From assembly GCF_000507765.1 (NCBI RefSeq), contig NZ_KI669401.1:558001-622000 (forward strand): DNA of 64,000 nt, given 5' to 3'. Numbering within the stretch: the stretch's first letter is position 1; each line of letters begins with the position of its first letter. A program made the position numbers and the translations under genes. The notes beneath the pieces are model-generated. The model did not search any database. It saw only the letters and a program-made list of their open reading frames with translations, and had not been told where the DNA came from. Source of the stretch: Streptococcus parasanguinis CC87K (lineage in GTDB: Bacteria; Bacillota; Bacilli; Lactobacillales; Streptococcaceae). Of the stretch, positions 55,109 through 64,000 are shown piece by piece.

Positions 55109-56316
55109 TTTTTCTCCTCTTTTACTTGCTGGATATAGGCAATGATGGCTTCTTTTTCATTGGCCAGCTCCCCATCGACGATGGCATATTCAATTTTTGT
55201 CAAAATCTCTCCTAAGGCTGGACCTGGTTGAAAGCCGTATTCTTTGATCAGCATGCCACCATTGACCACCACTTCGTGCTTATCATGAATGGTCAAGCTA
55301 TCATAAACGCGCTCGATGGCCAAATAATCCACACTCAAGGCATACGCTTCACGGAGCTCTTCCGCCAGTAGCAACAAGCGCTTCTCATACTTGTAACATG
55401 CACGCTTGTCTAGACTTCCTTTTTCTCTAAGCTTAAGAATCTCCACGATCTGCTCCACCGTCTTGGCAAAGTCTCTTGAGGTCTTCCATTTTTTAAAGAA
55501 TTTTGGAATGTCTTGGATGTCTAGTGCTAAAACCAGAGCAGCCCAAGCCTGCTCAGAAGTTGAAAAGGTAAATTCTAACTCTATGTCAAACAAACGCTCA
55601 AGTGCCTCCTTGCGATCCTTCATCTCTGGCAGATAGTGATAGGCTTTGCTTGCAAGCATGGCCTCCAAGCCTTGTCTCCAATATGGAGAAAGTAAGAGCT
55701 TATCAAACTCGATGAAGGTGCGCTCAACAGAGATCTTCTCTAGCAAAGGAGCACACTCCTTCATAGCATCAAAGGTTGCTGCTTCTAATTCAAAGCCAAG
55801 ACTGGCTTGAAAACGAAAGCCTCGCATGATGCGGAGCGCATCTTCGTTAAACCGTTCATGAGGAAGCCCAACCGCCCGAAGGACCTTGTTTTCTAAATCT
55901 GCTAACCCCTGAAAGAGATCGACAATTTCTCCCTTTTCATTTAAGGCAAAGGCATTGACGGTGAAATCGCGGCGCTTGAGGTCTTCTTCTAGTGAGCGGA
56001 CAAAAGACACGGAGCTTGGACGGCGATAATCGACATAGACATCCTCCGTCCGGAAGGTCGTAATTTCATATTCTTGACCATTTTCAAGAACCAAGACGGT
56101 CCCGTGTTCGATACCGATATCTACTGTTCGATCAAAAATCGCCTTGGTTTCCTCTGGATAAGAGGAGGAAGCGATATCGACATCGTGAATTGGACGATCC
56201 AAGAGAGCATCTCGGACAGATCCTCCCACAAAATAGGCCTCAAAACCAGCTGCTTTAATCTTCTCTAATATTGGTAAAGCCTCCTGAAACTCAGAAGGCA
56301 TCTTTTTTAATCTCAT
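55105..56316 (-). CDS. cca: CCA-adding tRNA nucleotidyltransferase
   Basis: Cca adds or repairs the CCA end of tRNAs. The 403-aa class II enzyme has the catalytic [12 protein letters not shown] and the two metal Asp residues in HDVDIASS, then [10 protein letters not shown] and [12 protein letters not shown]. It overlaps dapB by 4 bp and the ABC-F gene by 4 bp, so translation is coupled in this string. Confidence 0.95.
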   Translation of the reverse strand: MRLKKMPSEFQEALPILEKIKAAGFEAYFVGGSVRDALLDRPIHDVDIASSSYPEETKAIFDRTVDIGIEHGTVLVLENGQEYEITTFRTEDVYVDYRRPSSVSFVRSLEEDLKRRDFTVNAFALNEKGEIVDLFQGLADLENKVLRAVGLPHERFNEDALRIMRGFRFQASLGFELEAATFDAMKECAPLLEKISVERTFIEFDKLLLSPYWRQGLEAMLASKAYHYLPEMKDRKEALERLFDIELEFTFSTSEQAWAALVLALDIQDIPKFFKKWKTSRDFAKTVEQIVEILKLREKGSLDKRACYKYEKRLLLLAEELREAYALSVDYLAIERVYDSLTIHDKHEVVVNGGMLIKEYGFQPGPALGEILTKIEYAIVDGELANEKEAIIAYIQQVKEEKK

Positions 56317-57080
56317 AGTAAGTGTTCCAAACCATAGACAAGCTCATGACGCTTGACAACTTCTTTAATCCCTAGATTTACTCCTGTCATGAAGGAAACA
56401 CGATCATAGGAATCATGACGGAGAGTCAAGCCTTCACCTTGGCTACCAAAAATCACCTCTTGGTGAGCCACTAGGCCAGGCAATCGAACCGAATGGATGC
56501 GCATCCCTTCAAAATCTGCCCCTCTTGCTCCAGGCATCAACTCTTCTTCATCTGCTGCACCTTGCTGGAATTTCTCGCGCTTTTCAGAGATCAGCTCAGC
56601 TGTCTTAATCGCTGTTCCACTCGGTGCATCTTTCTTCTTATCATGGTGCAATTCGATGATTTCCACATTTGGGAAATACTTGGCCGCTTGCGCTGCAAAT
56701 TGCATCAAGAGCACAGCTCCAATAGCAAAGTTCGGAGCAATCAAGCCCCCAAAATCCTTTTCACGAGAAAGCTCTGTCAATTCCTGAATCTGCTCAGGCG
56801 TAAAGCCAGTTGTCCCTACAACAGGCGCAAAGCCATTTTCAATTGCAAAGCGAGTATTCTCGTAAGCAACCTTTGGCATGGTAAAGTCCACCCAAACATC
56901 TGCTTCAAGACCTACGACATCTTCTTTGCGGTTAAAGACGGGGACCCCTGCAACCTCTGTCTCATCAGTAAATGGATCGATCAAGCCAGCTAGTTCTAGC
57001 TCAGGATCTTCAGAAACCATCTGGTAGGCTGCCTGCCCCATTTTCCCCTTGAAACCTGCAATAATGACTTTAATTGACAT
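56313..57080 (-). CDS. dapB: 4-hydroxy-tetrahydrodipicolinate reductase
   Basis: DapB reduces the DapA product in lysine/diaminopimelate synthesis. The ATG at 57080, with GGAG upstream, gives 255 aa starting [15 protein letters not shown], the NAD(P)H motif. The catalytic [15 protein letters not shown] is intact. An in-frame start 11 codons earlier lies inside the degV 3' end. It shares an operon with cca. Confidence 0.95.
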   Translation of the reverse strand: MSIKVIIAGFKGKMGQAAYQMVSEDPELELAGLIDPFTDETEVAGVPVFNRKEDVVGLEADVWVDFTMPKVAYENTRFAIENGFAPVVGTTGFTPEQIQELTELSREKDFGGLIAPNFAIGAVLLMQFAAQAAKYFPNVEIIELHHDKKKDAPSGTAIKTAELISEKREKFQQGAADEEELMPGARGADFEGMRIHSVRLPGLVAHQEVIFGSQGEGLTLRHDSYDRVSFMTGVNLGIKEVVKRHELVYGLEHLL

Positions 57081-57090
57081 AGAATTCTCC

Positions 57091-57939
57091 TTAAACGATA
57101 GGGATATACCCAACTGCTAAGCTATGGTCGCCTAAGTGCGTCCCAATCACGCCTCCAAAAGTGGCAAAAGGAATTTCTCCTTCCACTCCTTCAGCCACCA
57201 ACATCTGACGAAGCGCTTCGGCTTTTTCAGGTACATTAGCATGGATGATAAAGACTTGGTAATGCCCTCCGGTGAGTCCTTCATCAACGATTTCCACCAA
57301 GCGTTTCATGGCTTTCTTTTCCGTACGGACTTTTTCAAAAACTTCGATGACACCTTGGGCATTAAAGTGAAGGATCGGCTTGATACTCAAGAGATTGCCA
57401 ATGATGGCAGCGCCATTTGACAGGCGTCCTCCCTTGACCAAGTGATTCAAATCATCGACCATAATATAGGCAGTGGTCCCATCAATCTGGTGTTGGACAT
57501 TGGCCACAATCTCATCAAACAAACGACCTTCACCAGCCCATTTCAAGCAATCTTCTACCATCATTCCTAATGGAGCGCTAGTGATTTTTGAGTCAGGAAA
57601 TTCGACGGTCAAGCCTTCAAATTCATCCTTCAAATATTGGATATTTTGGTAAAATCCAGAAATGCCTGATGACAAGAAGAGACCAAGAGCATGCGTATAA
57701 CCTTTAGCTGTCAAACCAGATAAGAGTTCTTCTAACGCTGCCACACTCGGTTGGCTGGTCTTTGGTAATTCCTTAGACGCAGCCATCTTTTGGTAGAACT
57801 CGTCGTGTGTCAGATTCTTCCCTTCCACATAGGATTCTCCATCGATATAGATCGGAATGTCTAAAATAAATAAGTCGTCGTGATGGAGAAGGTGCTGCGG
57901 TAAATAGGCAGACGAATCCGTAATCACTGCTAATTTCAT
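57091..57939 (-). CDS. DegV family fatty-acid-binding protein
   Basis: This 282-aa DegV protein ([14 protein letters not shown]) binds fatty acids and, as FakB, presents them to the FakA kinase for phospholipid synthesis. [13 protein letters not shown], the Ser/Thr loop of the head group site, and MVEDCLKW are family marks. It follows DUF1149 by 3 bp and precedes dapB by 10 bp. Confidence 0.9.
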   Translation of the reverse strand: MKLAVITDSSAYLPQHLLHHDDLFILDIPIYIDGESYVEGKNLTHDEFYQKMAASKELPKTSQPSVAALEELLSGLTAKGYTHALGLFLSSGISGFYQNIQYLKDEFEGLTVEFPDSKITSAPLGMMVEDCLKWAGEGRLFDEIVANVQHQIDGTTAYIMVDDLNHLVKGGRLSNGAAIIGNLLSIKPILHFNAQGVIEVFEKVRTEKKAMKRLVEIVDEGLTGGHYQVFIIHANVPEKAEALRQMLVAEGVEGEIPFATFGGVIGTHLGDHSLAVGYIPIV

Positions 57940-57942
57940 TGA

Positions 57943-58317
57943 TTAAAACTCCAAATTAATACCCGGTAAATCGAGGGCAATTTCTGTGACTTCATAAGTC
58001 AAACGGTTGAGCATATTCAAGCAAGGGCGAGCCAATTCTTCCACTTCGTCTTTGCTGAATTCACTTGGTTCATTGACATAACGACCAAACAAGTGGTTGA
58101 TTTGAGTGATAGTTCCACTGATCACAAAACCGTCAAAAACGATCATGTAGCTCAAGATGACAATCAAAGAAGTCGTGTTTTGTTCTTGATCACGATTGAT
58201 CAATTGAAAGTTTACATCTACTTTTGTTTCAGGGATCCCATTTTCTTTTTCCCACTCAAAATTACGAGCGTCATAGTGGTATTGGCTGACAAATTCTTTT
58301 TCACGTTGAATATCCAT
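57943..58317 (-). CDS. DUF1149 family protein
   Basis: This 124-aa soluble acidic protein has the DUF1149 pattern (MDIQREKEFVSQYHYDARNF, VNEPSEFSKDEVEELARP, EVTEIALDLPGINLEF). The fold is thought to resemble SecB; the role is unknown. It heads the string DUF1149-degV-dapB-cca-abcF. Confidence 0.8.
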   Translation of the reverse strand: MDIQREKEFVSQYHYDARNFEWEKENGIPETKVDVNFQLINRDQEQNTTSLIVILSYMIVFDGFVISGTITQINHLFGRYVNEPSEFSKDEVEELARPCLNMLNRLTYEVTEIALDLPGINLEF

Positions 58318-58414
58318 TTTTATTCTCCTAAAAATATGCGATAGGCTTATTATATCATAATTCAGCTCAAGATACCAACGCCGAATGAGGTGATTTTTTC
58401 GCTAGTACAAGAAG

Positions 58415-58440
58415 AAAAGGTTGGGCATTCCCAACCTTTT
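58415..58440 (-). terminator. fru operon terminator
   Basis: AAAAGGTTGGG-aatg-CCCAACCTTTT, then CTTC on the minus strand, 8 bases after the fruA stop. Confidence 0.8.
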
Positions 58441-58448
58441 AATCATAT

Positions 58449-60416
58449 TTAGTTTTTAGGTTTGCGAAGCAATCCGAATAAGATACCACTTACGACTGCA
58501 CCGATCAATACGAACAAGATGTATAGAAGTGGATTTGATGTAAGAGCGATAACGAAGATTCCTCCGTGAGGAGCCATGAGTTTCAAGCCTGCAAGACCAA
58601 CAAGAGCACCTGTCAATGCTGAACCTGCAATGAAGCTAGGGATGGCACGAGCTGGGTCAGCTGCACCAAATGGAATGGCACCTTCTGTGATGAAGGAAAG
58701 ACCCATAACGATGTTTGTCAAACCTGAATCGCGTTCTTCTTGTGTGAATTTATCTTTAAACAATACAGTTGCTACGAATACTGCCAATGGAGGAACCATA
58801 CCAGCTGCCATAACAGCTGCCATAACAATAGAACCACCTGAAGCAACAGATTCAGCAAGTGTACCTGTAGCGAAGACATAAGCGGCTTTGTTAACTGGTC
58901 CACCCATATCGACAGCCATCATACCACCGACAAGAAGACCAAGAAGGACTGCTGAGCTACCTGACAAGCTTGAAAGGAAGTTGTTAAGACCAGTATTGAT
59001 AGCAGCCATTGGAATATTGATGAGGAACATCAAGAATCCTGTCAAACCAACACCAAGCAATGGCAAGAGAAGGATTGAACGGATACCATCAAGAGAACGT
59101 GGAAGACCTGCAAGAGCTTTACGAAGAACTAGAATCACTCCACCTGCTAGGAAACCACCAACTAAGGCACCAAGGAAACCAGATGATACGGCTGCTGGTA
59201 ATTCACCTTTAGCAGCACCGTAGGCGATATTTCCAAATGCTGACCCTGAGCTAGCAATAGATCCAGCGATAAACCCTGCTACAAAACCAGGTTTTTCAGC
59301 GATTGAGAATCCAATGTAACCTGCAAGTACAGGAAGCATGAAGCCAAAGGCTACTCCACCAATTGTTTTAAATTGTGCTGCTAATACATGATAAGAACCA
59401 AGACTAGACAATTGATCTTGAGGTACACCAAGAACTTGGTCAATCAAGAAGGCAAGGGCGATCAAGATACCACCACCGATAACGAATGGAAGCATTTGAG
59501 AAACCCCACTCATCAAGTGTTTGTAGAAGGCTCCACCTAGGCTCATTTTTTCTTGGCTAGCGCTAGCTTGTGCAGCATTTTCAGCGTGGAAGACATCTGC
59601 TTTGCCATCCAAGATGGTTTGGATCAAGTCTTCTGTCTGACGGATACCGGCTGCGACTGGTTTAGAGATCAATTTTTTGCCATCGAAACGAGCGGTTTCA
59701 ACTGCTTTATCAGCTGCAATGATGACCCCTTCAGCTTTTGCGATTTCTTCAGCTGTCAAGCGGTTGCCGACACCAGATGCACCGTTGGTTTCAACGCGGA
59801 CTGTAACACCCATTTCTTCCCCTTTTTTGATGAGGGCTTCTTCTGCCATATAAGTGTGGGCGATACCTGTTGTACATGCTGTAACGGCAACGATGAGAGG
59901 TTTGTCAGACGAAGCTGCTTCTCTGACTGCTTCTGCTTTTTTCGCTTCTTCAGCGGCAGCTTCTTGCTCTTCTGCATCAAAGGCTGCGATCACTTGATCA
60001 GGAGTGCTTGCTTGGCGAAGTTTGTCCGCAAATCCTGGTTTCATCAAGTACTTAGACAATTCAGCAAGGGCGGCCAAGTGAGTGTCATTTGCCCCTTCTG
60101 GAGCTGCGATCATGAAGAACAAGTCTGTTGGTTGACCATCAAGCGAAGCATAGTCCACACCCTTGTTTGATTTTGCAAACAAGACTGTTGCTTCTTTGAC
60201 TGCTTCGTTTTTGCTGTGGGGCATAGCAATTCCGTCACCCAAACCAGTTGAAGTTTGTGCTTCACGGTTCATGATTCCAGCCTTGAAGGTGTCAAAATCT
60301 GTCACCACACCATTATCAACGAGCGATTGAATCATCTCATTGATCACGCCCTCTTTATCTGTCGCTTGAAGGTCAAACAACATCACGTTTTTATTTAAAA
60401 CGTCTTGAATTTTCAT
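58449..60416 (-). CDS. fruA: PTS fructose transporter IIABC
   Basis: FruA imports fructose as fructose 1-phosphate. At 655 aa the order is IIA (1-150, phospho-His in IAMPHSKNEAV), IIB (about 172-270, phospho-Cys in VTACTTGIAHTYMAEEAL) and the membrane IIC domain (about 290-650) with around ten helices. It overlaps fruK by 4 bp and ends the operon fruR-fruK-fruA. Confidence 0.96.
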   Translation of the reverse strand: MKIQDVLNKNVMLFDLQATDKEGVINEMIQSLVDNGVVTDFDTFKAGIMNREAQTSTGLGDGIAMPHSKNEAVKEATVLFAKSNKGVDYASLDGQPTDLFFMIAAPEGANDTHLAALAELSKYLMKPGFADKLRQASTPDQVIAAFDAEEQEAAAEEAKKAEAVREAASSDKPLIVAVTACTTGIAHTYMAEEALIKKGEEMGVTVRVETNGASGVGNRLTAEEIAKAEGVIIAADKAVETARFDGKKLISKPVAAGIRQTEDLIQTILDGKADVFHAENAAQASASQEKMSLGGAFYKHLMSGVSQMLPFVIGGGILIALAFLIDQVLGVPQDQLSSLGSYHVLAAQFKTIGGVAFGFMLPVLAGYIGFSIAEKPGFVAGFIAGSIASSGSAFGNIAYGAAKGELPAAVSSGFLGALVGGFLAGGVILVLRKALAGLPRSLDGIRSILLLPLLGVGLTGFLMFLINIPMAAINTGLNNFLSSLSGSSAVLLGLLVGGMMAVDMGGPVNKAAYVFATGTLAESVASGGSIVMAAVMAAGMVPPLAVFVATVLFKDKFTQEERDSGLTNIVMGLSFITEGAIPFGAADPARAIPSFIAGSALTGALVGLAGLKLMAPHGGIFVIALTSNPLLYILFVLIGAVVSGILFGLLRKPKN

Positions 60417-61324
60417 AGTTTTTCTACCTCTACTTTTTCATAAGTTTCTTTTATATAATCAGCTGTTGCCAAATCATCTGAGAAAGTGGTCGCTGTTCCA
60501 CAAGCCACTCCCCATTTGAAGGCTTCGATGACATCTCCCGTCGTTGCGAGCTTCCCAGTGAAGCCTGCTACCATGGAATCTCCAGCCCCAACAGAATTCT
60601 TCACTTCCCCTTTGATTGGTTTTGCGAAGTAAGTACCGTTTGGACTGACAAGAAGAGCTCCATCACCCGCCATGGAAATAATGACGTTTTGTGCTCCTTT
60701 GGCCAAGATTTCTTTGGCGTAACGTTCAATTTCTGGCAATTCCGTCAAGGTAACTCCAAAGATATCTCCCAATTCATGGTTATTTGGTTTGACCAATTGA
60801 GGGTTGAACTCCAAGGAATCAATCAAGGTTTGCCCTTCAAAGTCGCAAACGACTTGCGCTCCTGTCGCACGAGTTGCTGCGATCAATTGTTTGTATACGG
60901 CATTTCCAAGCGAAGATGGAGCAGATCCTGCAAAGACTACCACATCATCTGATGATAAACTCGATAAGATATTGAGCAATTCTTGCAACTGAGCTTCTGT
61001 TACTTCTGGGCCATTCCCATTGATCTCTGTTTCCTCATCAGCTTTGATCTTGACATTGATCCGTGTATCTTGGTCCACTGTCACAAAGTTGGTTGAAATG
61101 GCTTCGCTGGTCAGTACGTCTTCAATGAAGCGCCCTGTGAAACCACCGATAAATCCAGTCGCTGTGTTCTCGATATCGAGACGCTTCAACACACGACTGA
61201 CATTGATCCCTTTACCACCGGCGAATTTATCTTCCGAAGCCATCCGATTGACCGCTCCCGTCTCTACATGATCGAGTCGAACAATATAGTCAATGGCTGG
61301 ATTCAGTGTTACTGTATAAATCAA
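60413..61324 (-). CDS. fruK: 1-phosphofructokinase
   Basis: FruK phosphorylates fructose 1-phosphate to fructose 1,6-bisphosphate. The 303-aa PfkB-family kinase shows GGKGINVSRVL near the N-terminus, KPNNHELG, and the anion hole and catalytic Asp in NSVGAGDSMVAGF. It overlaps fruR and fruA by 4 bp each. Confidence 0.96.
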   Translation of the reverse strand: MIYTVTLNPAIDYIVRLDHVETGAVNRMASEDKFAGGKGINVSRVLKRLDIENTATGFIGGFTGRFIEDVLTSEAISTNFVTVDQDTRINVKIKADEETEINGNGPEVTEAQLQELLNILSSLSSDDVVVFAGSAPSSLGNAVYKQLIAATRATGAQVVCDFEGQTLIDSLEFNPQLVKPNNHELGDIFGVTLTELPEIERYAKEILAKGAQNVIISMAGDGALLVSPNGTYFAKPIKGEVKNSVGAGDSMVAGFTGKLATTGDVIEAFKWGVACGTATTFSDDLATADYIKETYEKVEVEKL

Positions 61325-62064
61325 ACCTCTATAACCTCCGTTTTTTCTTTTAAAACCTTTAATCGTTGCGGTTCACATTGATTGGTGATAATCATGGCTC
61401 GCTTGATAGGAGCCACTTTGACAAAGGATGTCACGCCAATTTTCGAATCATCCGCTAGGATATAGGTTTTTTTTGCATTTTCGATAATCGCACGCTTGAC
61501 AGATCCTTCTTCCAGGTCTGGAGTGCTGTAAAACTCATCATCGATTCCATTCATTCCAAGAAAGGCCTTGTCAAAATTTAACTGACCGATTTGATTGAGC
61601 GCGATTCCTCCGATACTAGCATCTGTAGAAGATTTAACCATTCCACCTATAATAACTGTTGGAACATTTCGCTCAACCAACTTGGTTGCATGGTGAATCG
61701 AGTTGGTCACTACTGTCACCGTTGGATTTACAATTTCTTGTACTAGAAGTTCATTGGTCGTCCCGGCATCGATAAAGACCACATCGTGATCTTTGATCAA
61801 TTCCGCTGCCTTTACCGCAATTTTTGACTTAACTTGAATGTTTTTGATAGATTTTTCTTTATTACTTTCTTCCTCTTGGAGAAAGTGAAGACTTTCCGCC
61901 CCACCGTGGACCCGGCGAAGTTTACTTTCATCTTCCAACTCATCCAAATCCCGACGAACAGTCGATTCAGATGTTCCTAAATCTTGTACAAGAGTCTCCA
62001 AAGAGACAAATTTTTCCTTCAAAACCTTTTCGAGGATAAACTGTTTTCGTTCAGATTTAAGCAT
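61321..62064 (-). CDS. fruR: DeoR family regulator of the fructose operon
   Basis: This 247-aa DeoR-type repressor has an N-terminal HTH (about 6-56; FVSLETLVQDLGTSESTVRRDL), followed by the ISOCOT-like sugar-phosphate-sensing domain (VFIDAGTTNELL, GGMVKSSTDASIGG). Its inducer is probably fructose 1-phosphate. It is first in the fru operon and likely controls its own promoter. Confidence 0.94.
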   Translation of the reverse strand: MLKSERKQFILEKVLKEKFVSLETLVQDLGTSESTVRRDLDELEDESKLRRVHGGAESLHFLQEEESNKEKSIKNIQVKSKIAVKAAELIKDHDVVFIDAGTTNELLVQEIVNPTVTVVTNSIHHATKLVERNVPTVIIGGMVKSSTDASIGGIALNQIGQLNFDKAFLGMNGIDDEFYSTPDLEEGSVKRAIIENAKKTYILADDSKIGVTSFVKVAPIKRAMIITNQCEPQRLKVLKEKTEVIEV

Positions 62065-62076
62065 TTCCCCTCCTTT

Positions 62077-62090
62077 TGCAATCGATTACA
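62077..62090. promoter_or_regulatory. cre site in the fru leader
   Basis: TGCAATCGATTACA matches the CcpA operator consensus (TGWNANCGNTNWCA) with one mismatch. It lies six bases downstream of the -10 of the fru promoter, over the start point, where CcpA would block transcription when glucose is present. Confidence 0.75.
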
Positions 62091-62096
62091 AAAACT

Positions 62097-62124
62097 ATTA
62101 TACTCTATCTTTCAAAATTGTCAA
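62097..62124 (-). promoter_or_regulatory. fru operon promoter
   Basis: TTGACA (62124-62119) and TATAAT (62102-62097), both consensus, spaced 16 bp on the minus strand. Confidence 0.85.
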
Positions 62125-62133
62125 CATTTTTTA

Positions 62134-62152
62134 TCATTTTCTGTCATTTTCT
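62134..62152. promoter_or_regulatory. Direct repeat upstream of fru promoter
   Basis: TCATTTTCT occurs at 62134-62142 and 62144-62152, spaced ten bases, i.e. one helical turn. It is just upstream of the -35 and is a candidate FruR or other activator site. Confidence 0.5.
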
Positions 62153-62179
62153 TTCAAAAGATACAAAAGTGTACAAAAA

Positions 62180-62226
62180 AGAGTGGGAATGAACTCATTT
62201 TGTTAAAAGAGTTCTTTTCCCACCCT
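62180..62226 (-). terminator. Terminator of SEC10-like gene
   Basis: GAGGGTGGGaaaaGAACTC and GAGTTCattCCCACTC pair on the minus strand, followed by TTTTTTG. It lies 76 bases after the stop. Confidence 0.8.
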
Positions 62227-62301
62227 CATAAGGTTTCTTCAGTTTTCTTTGAAGATTTTAAGCAATAAAGTTTCAAAGCATCCACTCTATCTCAGCTTGT
62301 C

Positions 62302-64000
62302 TTAATCATTTCTTGAAGATTGTTTCTTTTTCTTGAAACCAAACAATCCAGCAAGTAGCCCAACGACAACACCTGTTGTTGCTGCTACATTTTTGGAGGA
62401 ATCTCTCCCTGCCACAGCTTGGCTGTTTTCTTTTTTCGGTTTGATTTCTTCTACTTTCGCTTCTTGTTTTGAAGCTGGAGTAGCTTTTGGTGCTTGCACT
62501 TGCGGACTATTGGTACTTGTTGGAAGAATTGTCGGCGTATCCGAGAAAGTTGTTGGATTGCTTGAACGAATATCCATTGGCATATCTGCTGCTTTTAAGA
62601 TAGCTGGATCCATACGTGAGGCAAGATCTTCATATTGAGAATTCAACAGTTCCACGACATTTTGATAGGATTGTAATGTTGTAAATTCTTCTTCTAATTT
62701 TTCTTTTTTATTTTCTAAATTAGCGACCGCAGCTGCTAAAACAGATTGGGCTTTGACCAATAATTCTGGAGCATTTTTAAAGTCAGAAAGACGTTTTTCT
62801 GCAGCAGTTAGACGCTCTCGCGCTACTTTTAAAGCTTCATGTGCTTCTTGAACAACCTGCGCTTTTTCTGCTTCTTCCGCTCTTAAGAGAACTAATTTCT
62901 CATGTGCAGCTGCTAACAAGTCTTTTGCTTTTTGAAGCGATACTTCTTTCGGCTGAATTGCCGCTTCAATCCTTCCACGCGATACCGCAAGAGTAGCCTT
63001 AGCCTTTTCAACCGCATGGTCCTTTCGAACAAGAAGGATTTTGTAGTTTTGGATGGTCTTTTGCACATTGGCTATCTCTATTTCGACATTCGAGTTGGAA
63101 TGGCGAGCATCTGCTAACTTGCCTTGCAAGATGATCATTTGAGACTCTTGATTAGCCTTGTCTAACTTAAGATTGGCCACTTCATCAGACTTGGCTTTTA
63201 CATCTGCTCTTGTCGTGGTAGCCCCTGCCCCCTGACGCAATTGTTGAGCCAATTCGCTGGTAGTCACAGCCGAGGTGACCGGACTGTGCAGGAAGGCTGC
63301 TTCAGACATCGCATTAGTTGGGTCATAAGCAACAGATAGAGCAGTGGCTTTGTTATCTAGCATTTGCAGGTAATGACCAACTTTGGCAAAGGCTTCTGCT
63401 CCAATCTTCATATAGATATCGTTGGCATCAATCTGTGTTTCATCTGTTGACAGACCATATTGAGCAGCCATTTTTTGGTAGGTTGCTTTTTCATTGAACC
63501 AAAAATCCACCGCGCCAGCAGGAGAGAATCCATATGCAACATTTTCGTTTGGCAAATACTTAAACATATGCCAATTAGCTTTTTTGAAATATTCTAACTG
63601 TACTTGGCTAGCAGGAAAAGAATAAGGATCAAGTTTCAATTCTGGCAGCCCTGCATTCCGACGATAAGCATTGATAGCATCCGCAATTTCAAGAGCCCGT
63701 AGATTAGCTTGCAAGGATGCAGACTCTCCAACTGTCAAGCCGTCTTCTTCACGACTACGCTTGTATAAGGCTAAGGCACTCGCTGCAGCTTCATTGCCAT
63801 TGTTAGCTAAGTGTTGCAAATAGCCTTCATAAGTTGCTTGACTCAACTGAGCCGGGCTACTAGCAGCCGCTTGTTCTAAGGCAGCTAGCTCAGCTTCTTT
63901 AGTTGCAATGACAGCTTTCAAATCAGTGAGACGTGTTTGGGCTAATTGAATGTCGCTCTCAATTTGAGCCACTGTATCTGAACCATTTTGCTGGCTAGCT
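62302..64000 (-). CDS. SEC10/PgrA-like surface protein, 5' end outside window
   Basis: This gene is incomplete: the frame stays open to the right edge (about 566 codons seen) and its start is outside. It codes for a surface protein of the SEC10/PgrA surface-exclusion type: a first coiled-coil segment, a CAP-like middle region (NAYRRNAGLPELKLD, WHMFKYLPNENVAYGFS, about 130 residues) and a long Lys/Glu/Ala-rich coiled coil. The end shows a Pro/Ser/Lys linker, then NVAATTGVVVGLLAGLFGF and a KKKK tail, like a sorting signal, but with no LPXTG before it. Confidence 0.8.
   Translation of the reverse strand, partial: ASQQNGSDTVAQIESDIQLAQTRLTDLKAVIATKEAELAALEQAAASSPAQLSQATYEGYLQHLANNGNEAAASALALYKRSREEDGLTVGESASLQANLRALEIADAINAYRRNAGLPELKLDPYSFPASQVQLEYFKKANWHMFKYLPNENVAYGFSPAGAVDFWFNEKATYQKMAAQYGLSTDETQIDANDIYMKIGAEAFAKVGHYLQMLDNKATALSVAYDPTNAMSEAAFLHSPVTSAVTTSELAQQLRQGAGATTTRADVKAKSDEVANLKLDKANQESQMIILQGKLADARHSNSNVEIEIANVQKTIQNYKILLVRKDHAVEKAKATLAVSRGRIEAAIQPKEVSLQKAKDLLAAAHEKLVLLRAEEAEKAQVVQEAHEALKVARERLTAAEKRLSDFKNAPELLVKAQSVLAAAVANLENKKEKLEEEFTTLQSYQNVVELLNSQYEDLASRMDPAILKAADMPMDIRSSNPTTFSDTPTILPTSTNSPQVQAPKATPASKQEAKVEEIKPKKENSQAVAGRDSSKNVAATTGVVVGLLAGLFGFKKKKQSSRND

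Noticed and set aside
59553-60170. 205-aa plus-strand Phe/Cys-rich frame opposite fruA
   Set aside because: Shadow of the IIA/IIB part of fruA; composition is typical of an antisense frame.

Overview
The window is a 64 kb chromosomal stretch of a low-GC Gram-positive, almost certainly an oral Streptococcus of the mitis/sanguinis type. The evidence is the streptococcal XerS recombinase beside a dif_SL-like site, YSIRK signal peptides, a giant CshA-type fibrillar adhesin with an LPNTG anchor, dprA, and streptococcal gene orders such as rnhB-rbgA and folA-clpX-engB. The sequence does not settle the species.

Layout. The left end is the replication terminus: dif_SL at 260-290 and xerS on the plus strand. 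Every other gene is on the minus strand, so forks run from high to low coordinates and end at dif. Rightwards from xerS: an SseB-like protein and a C39-like lipoprotein (1.5-3.1 kb); lipoate ligase plus a complete pyruvate/acetoin dehydrogenase operon (3.3-9.5 kb), in which the lipoyl domain sits on E3 and not on E2; an ATP-grasp enzyme with two esterases (9.7-12.5 kb); trmFO; a SatD-DUF3307 two-gene module with repeated operator-like boxes (14.0-15.5 kb); topA, dprA, a ROK protein, rnhB, rbgA and a free-standing ATP-cone protein (15.5-21.6 kb); dapA and asd; LemA/DUF3137; a structured small RNA gene (25.61-25.77 kb); AlkD-like, cardiolipin synthase and GNAT genes; a secreted beta-helix (GH87-like) protein; a heterodimeric ABC exporter; three tandem paralogous lipoproteins; rplJ-rplL with an L10 leader; an FNT channel; a GH73 glucosaminidase; engB-clpX-small membrane ORF-folA; the 8.3 kb cshA; thyA and a ROK glucokinase; a membrane protein, ABC-F, cca, dapB, degV and DUF1149; the fruRKA operon with a cre site; and the 3' part of a SEC10/PgrA-type surface protein that runs off the right edge.

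How the genes work together. LplA would load lipoate onto the lipoyl domain of PdhD for the PDH complex. DapA, Asd and DapB are steps of the lysine branch that feeds the peptidoglycan cross-link. FolA and ThyA recycle folate for dTMP. FruR, FruK and FruA import and phosphorylate fructose. CshA, the SEC10-like protein, the GH73 enzyme and the beta-helix protein form the exported or surface set, and the C39-like protein and the lipoprotein trio add membrane-tethered members.

The best candidates for undescribed biology are: (i) SatD-DUF3307, where SatD reads as a cyclase/GGDEF-like palm domain with an HTH, next to a membrane partner and under a promoter built from copies of one 13-bp box; (ii) the structured RNA at 25.61-25.77 kb; (iii) the ATP-grasp/esterase operon; (iv) the xerS promoter embedded in dif; and (v) the tandem hairpin element inside the PDH operon. 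All identifications come from reading the sequence; no database search was possible.
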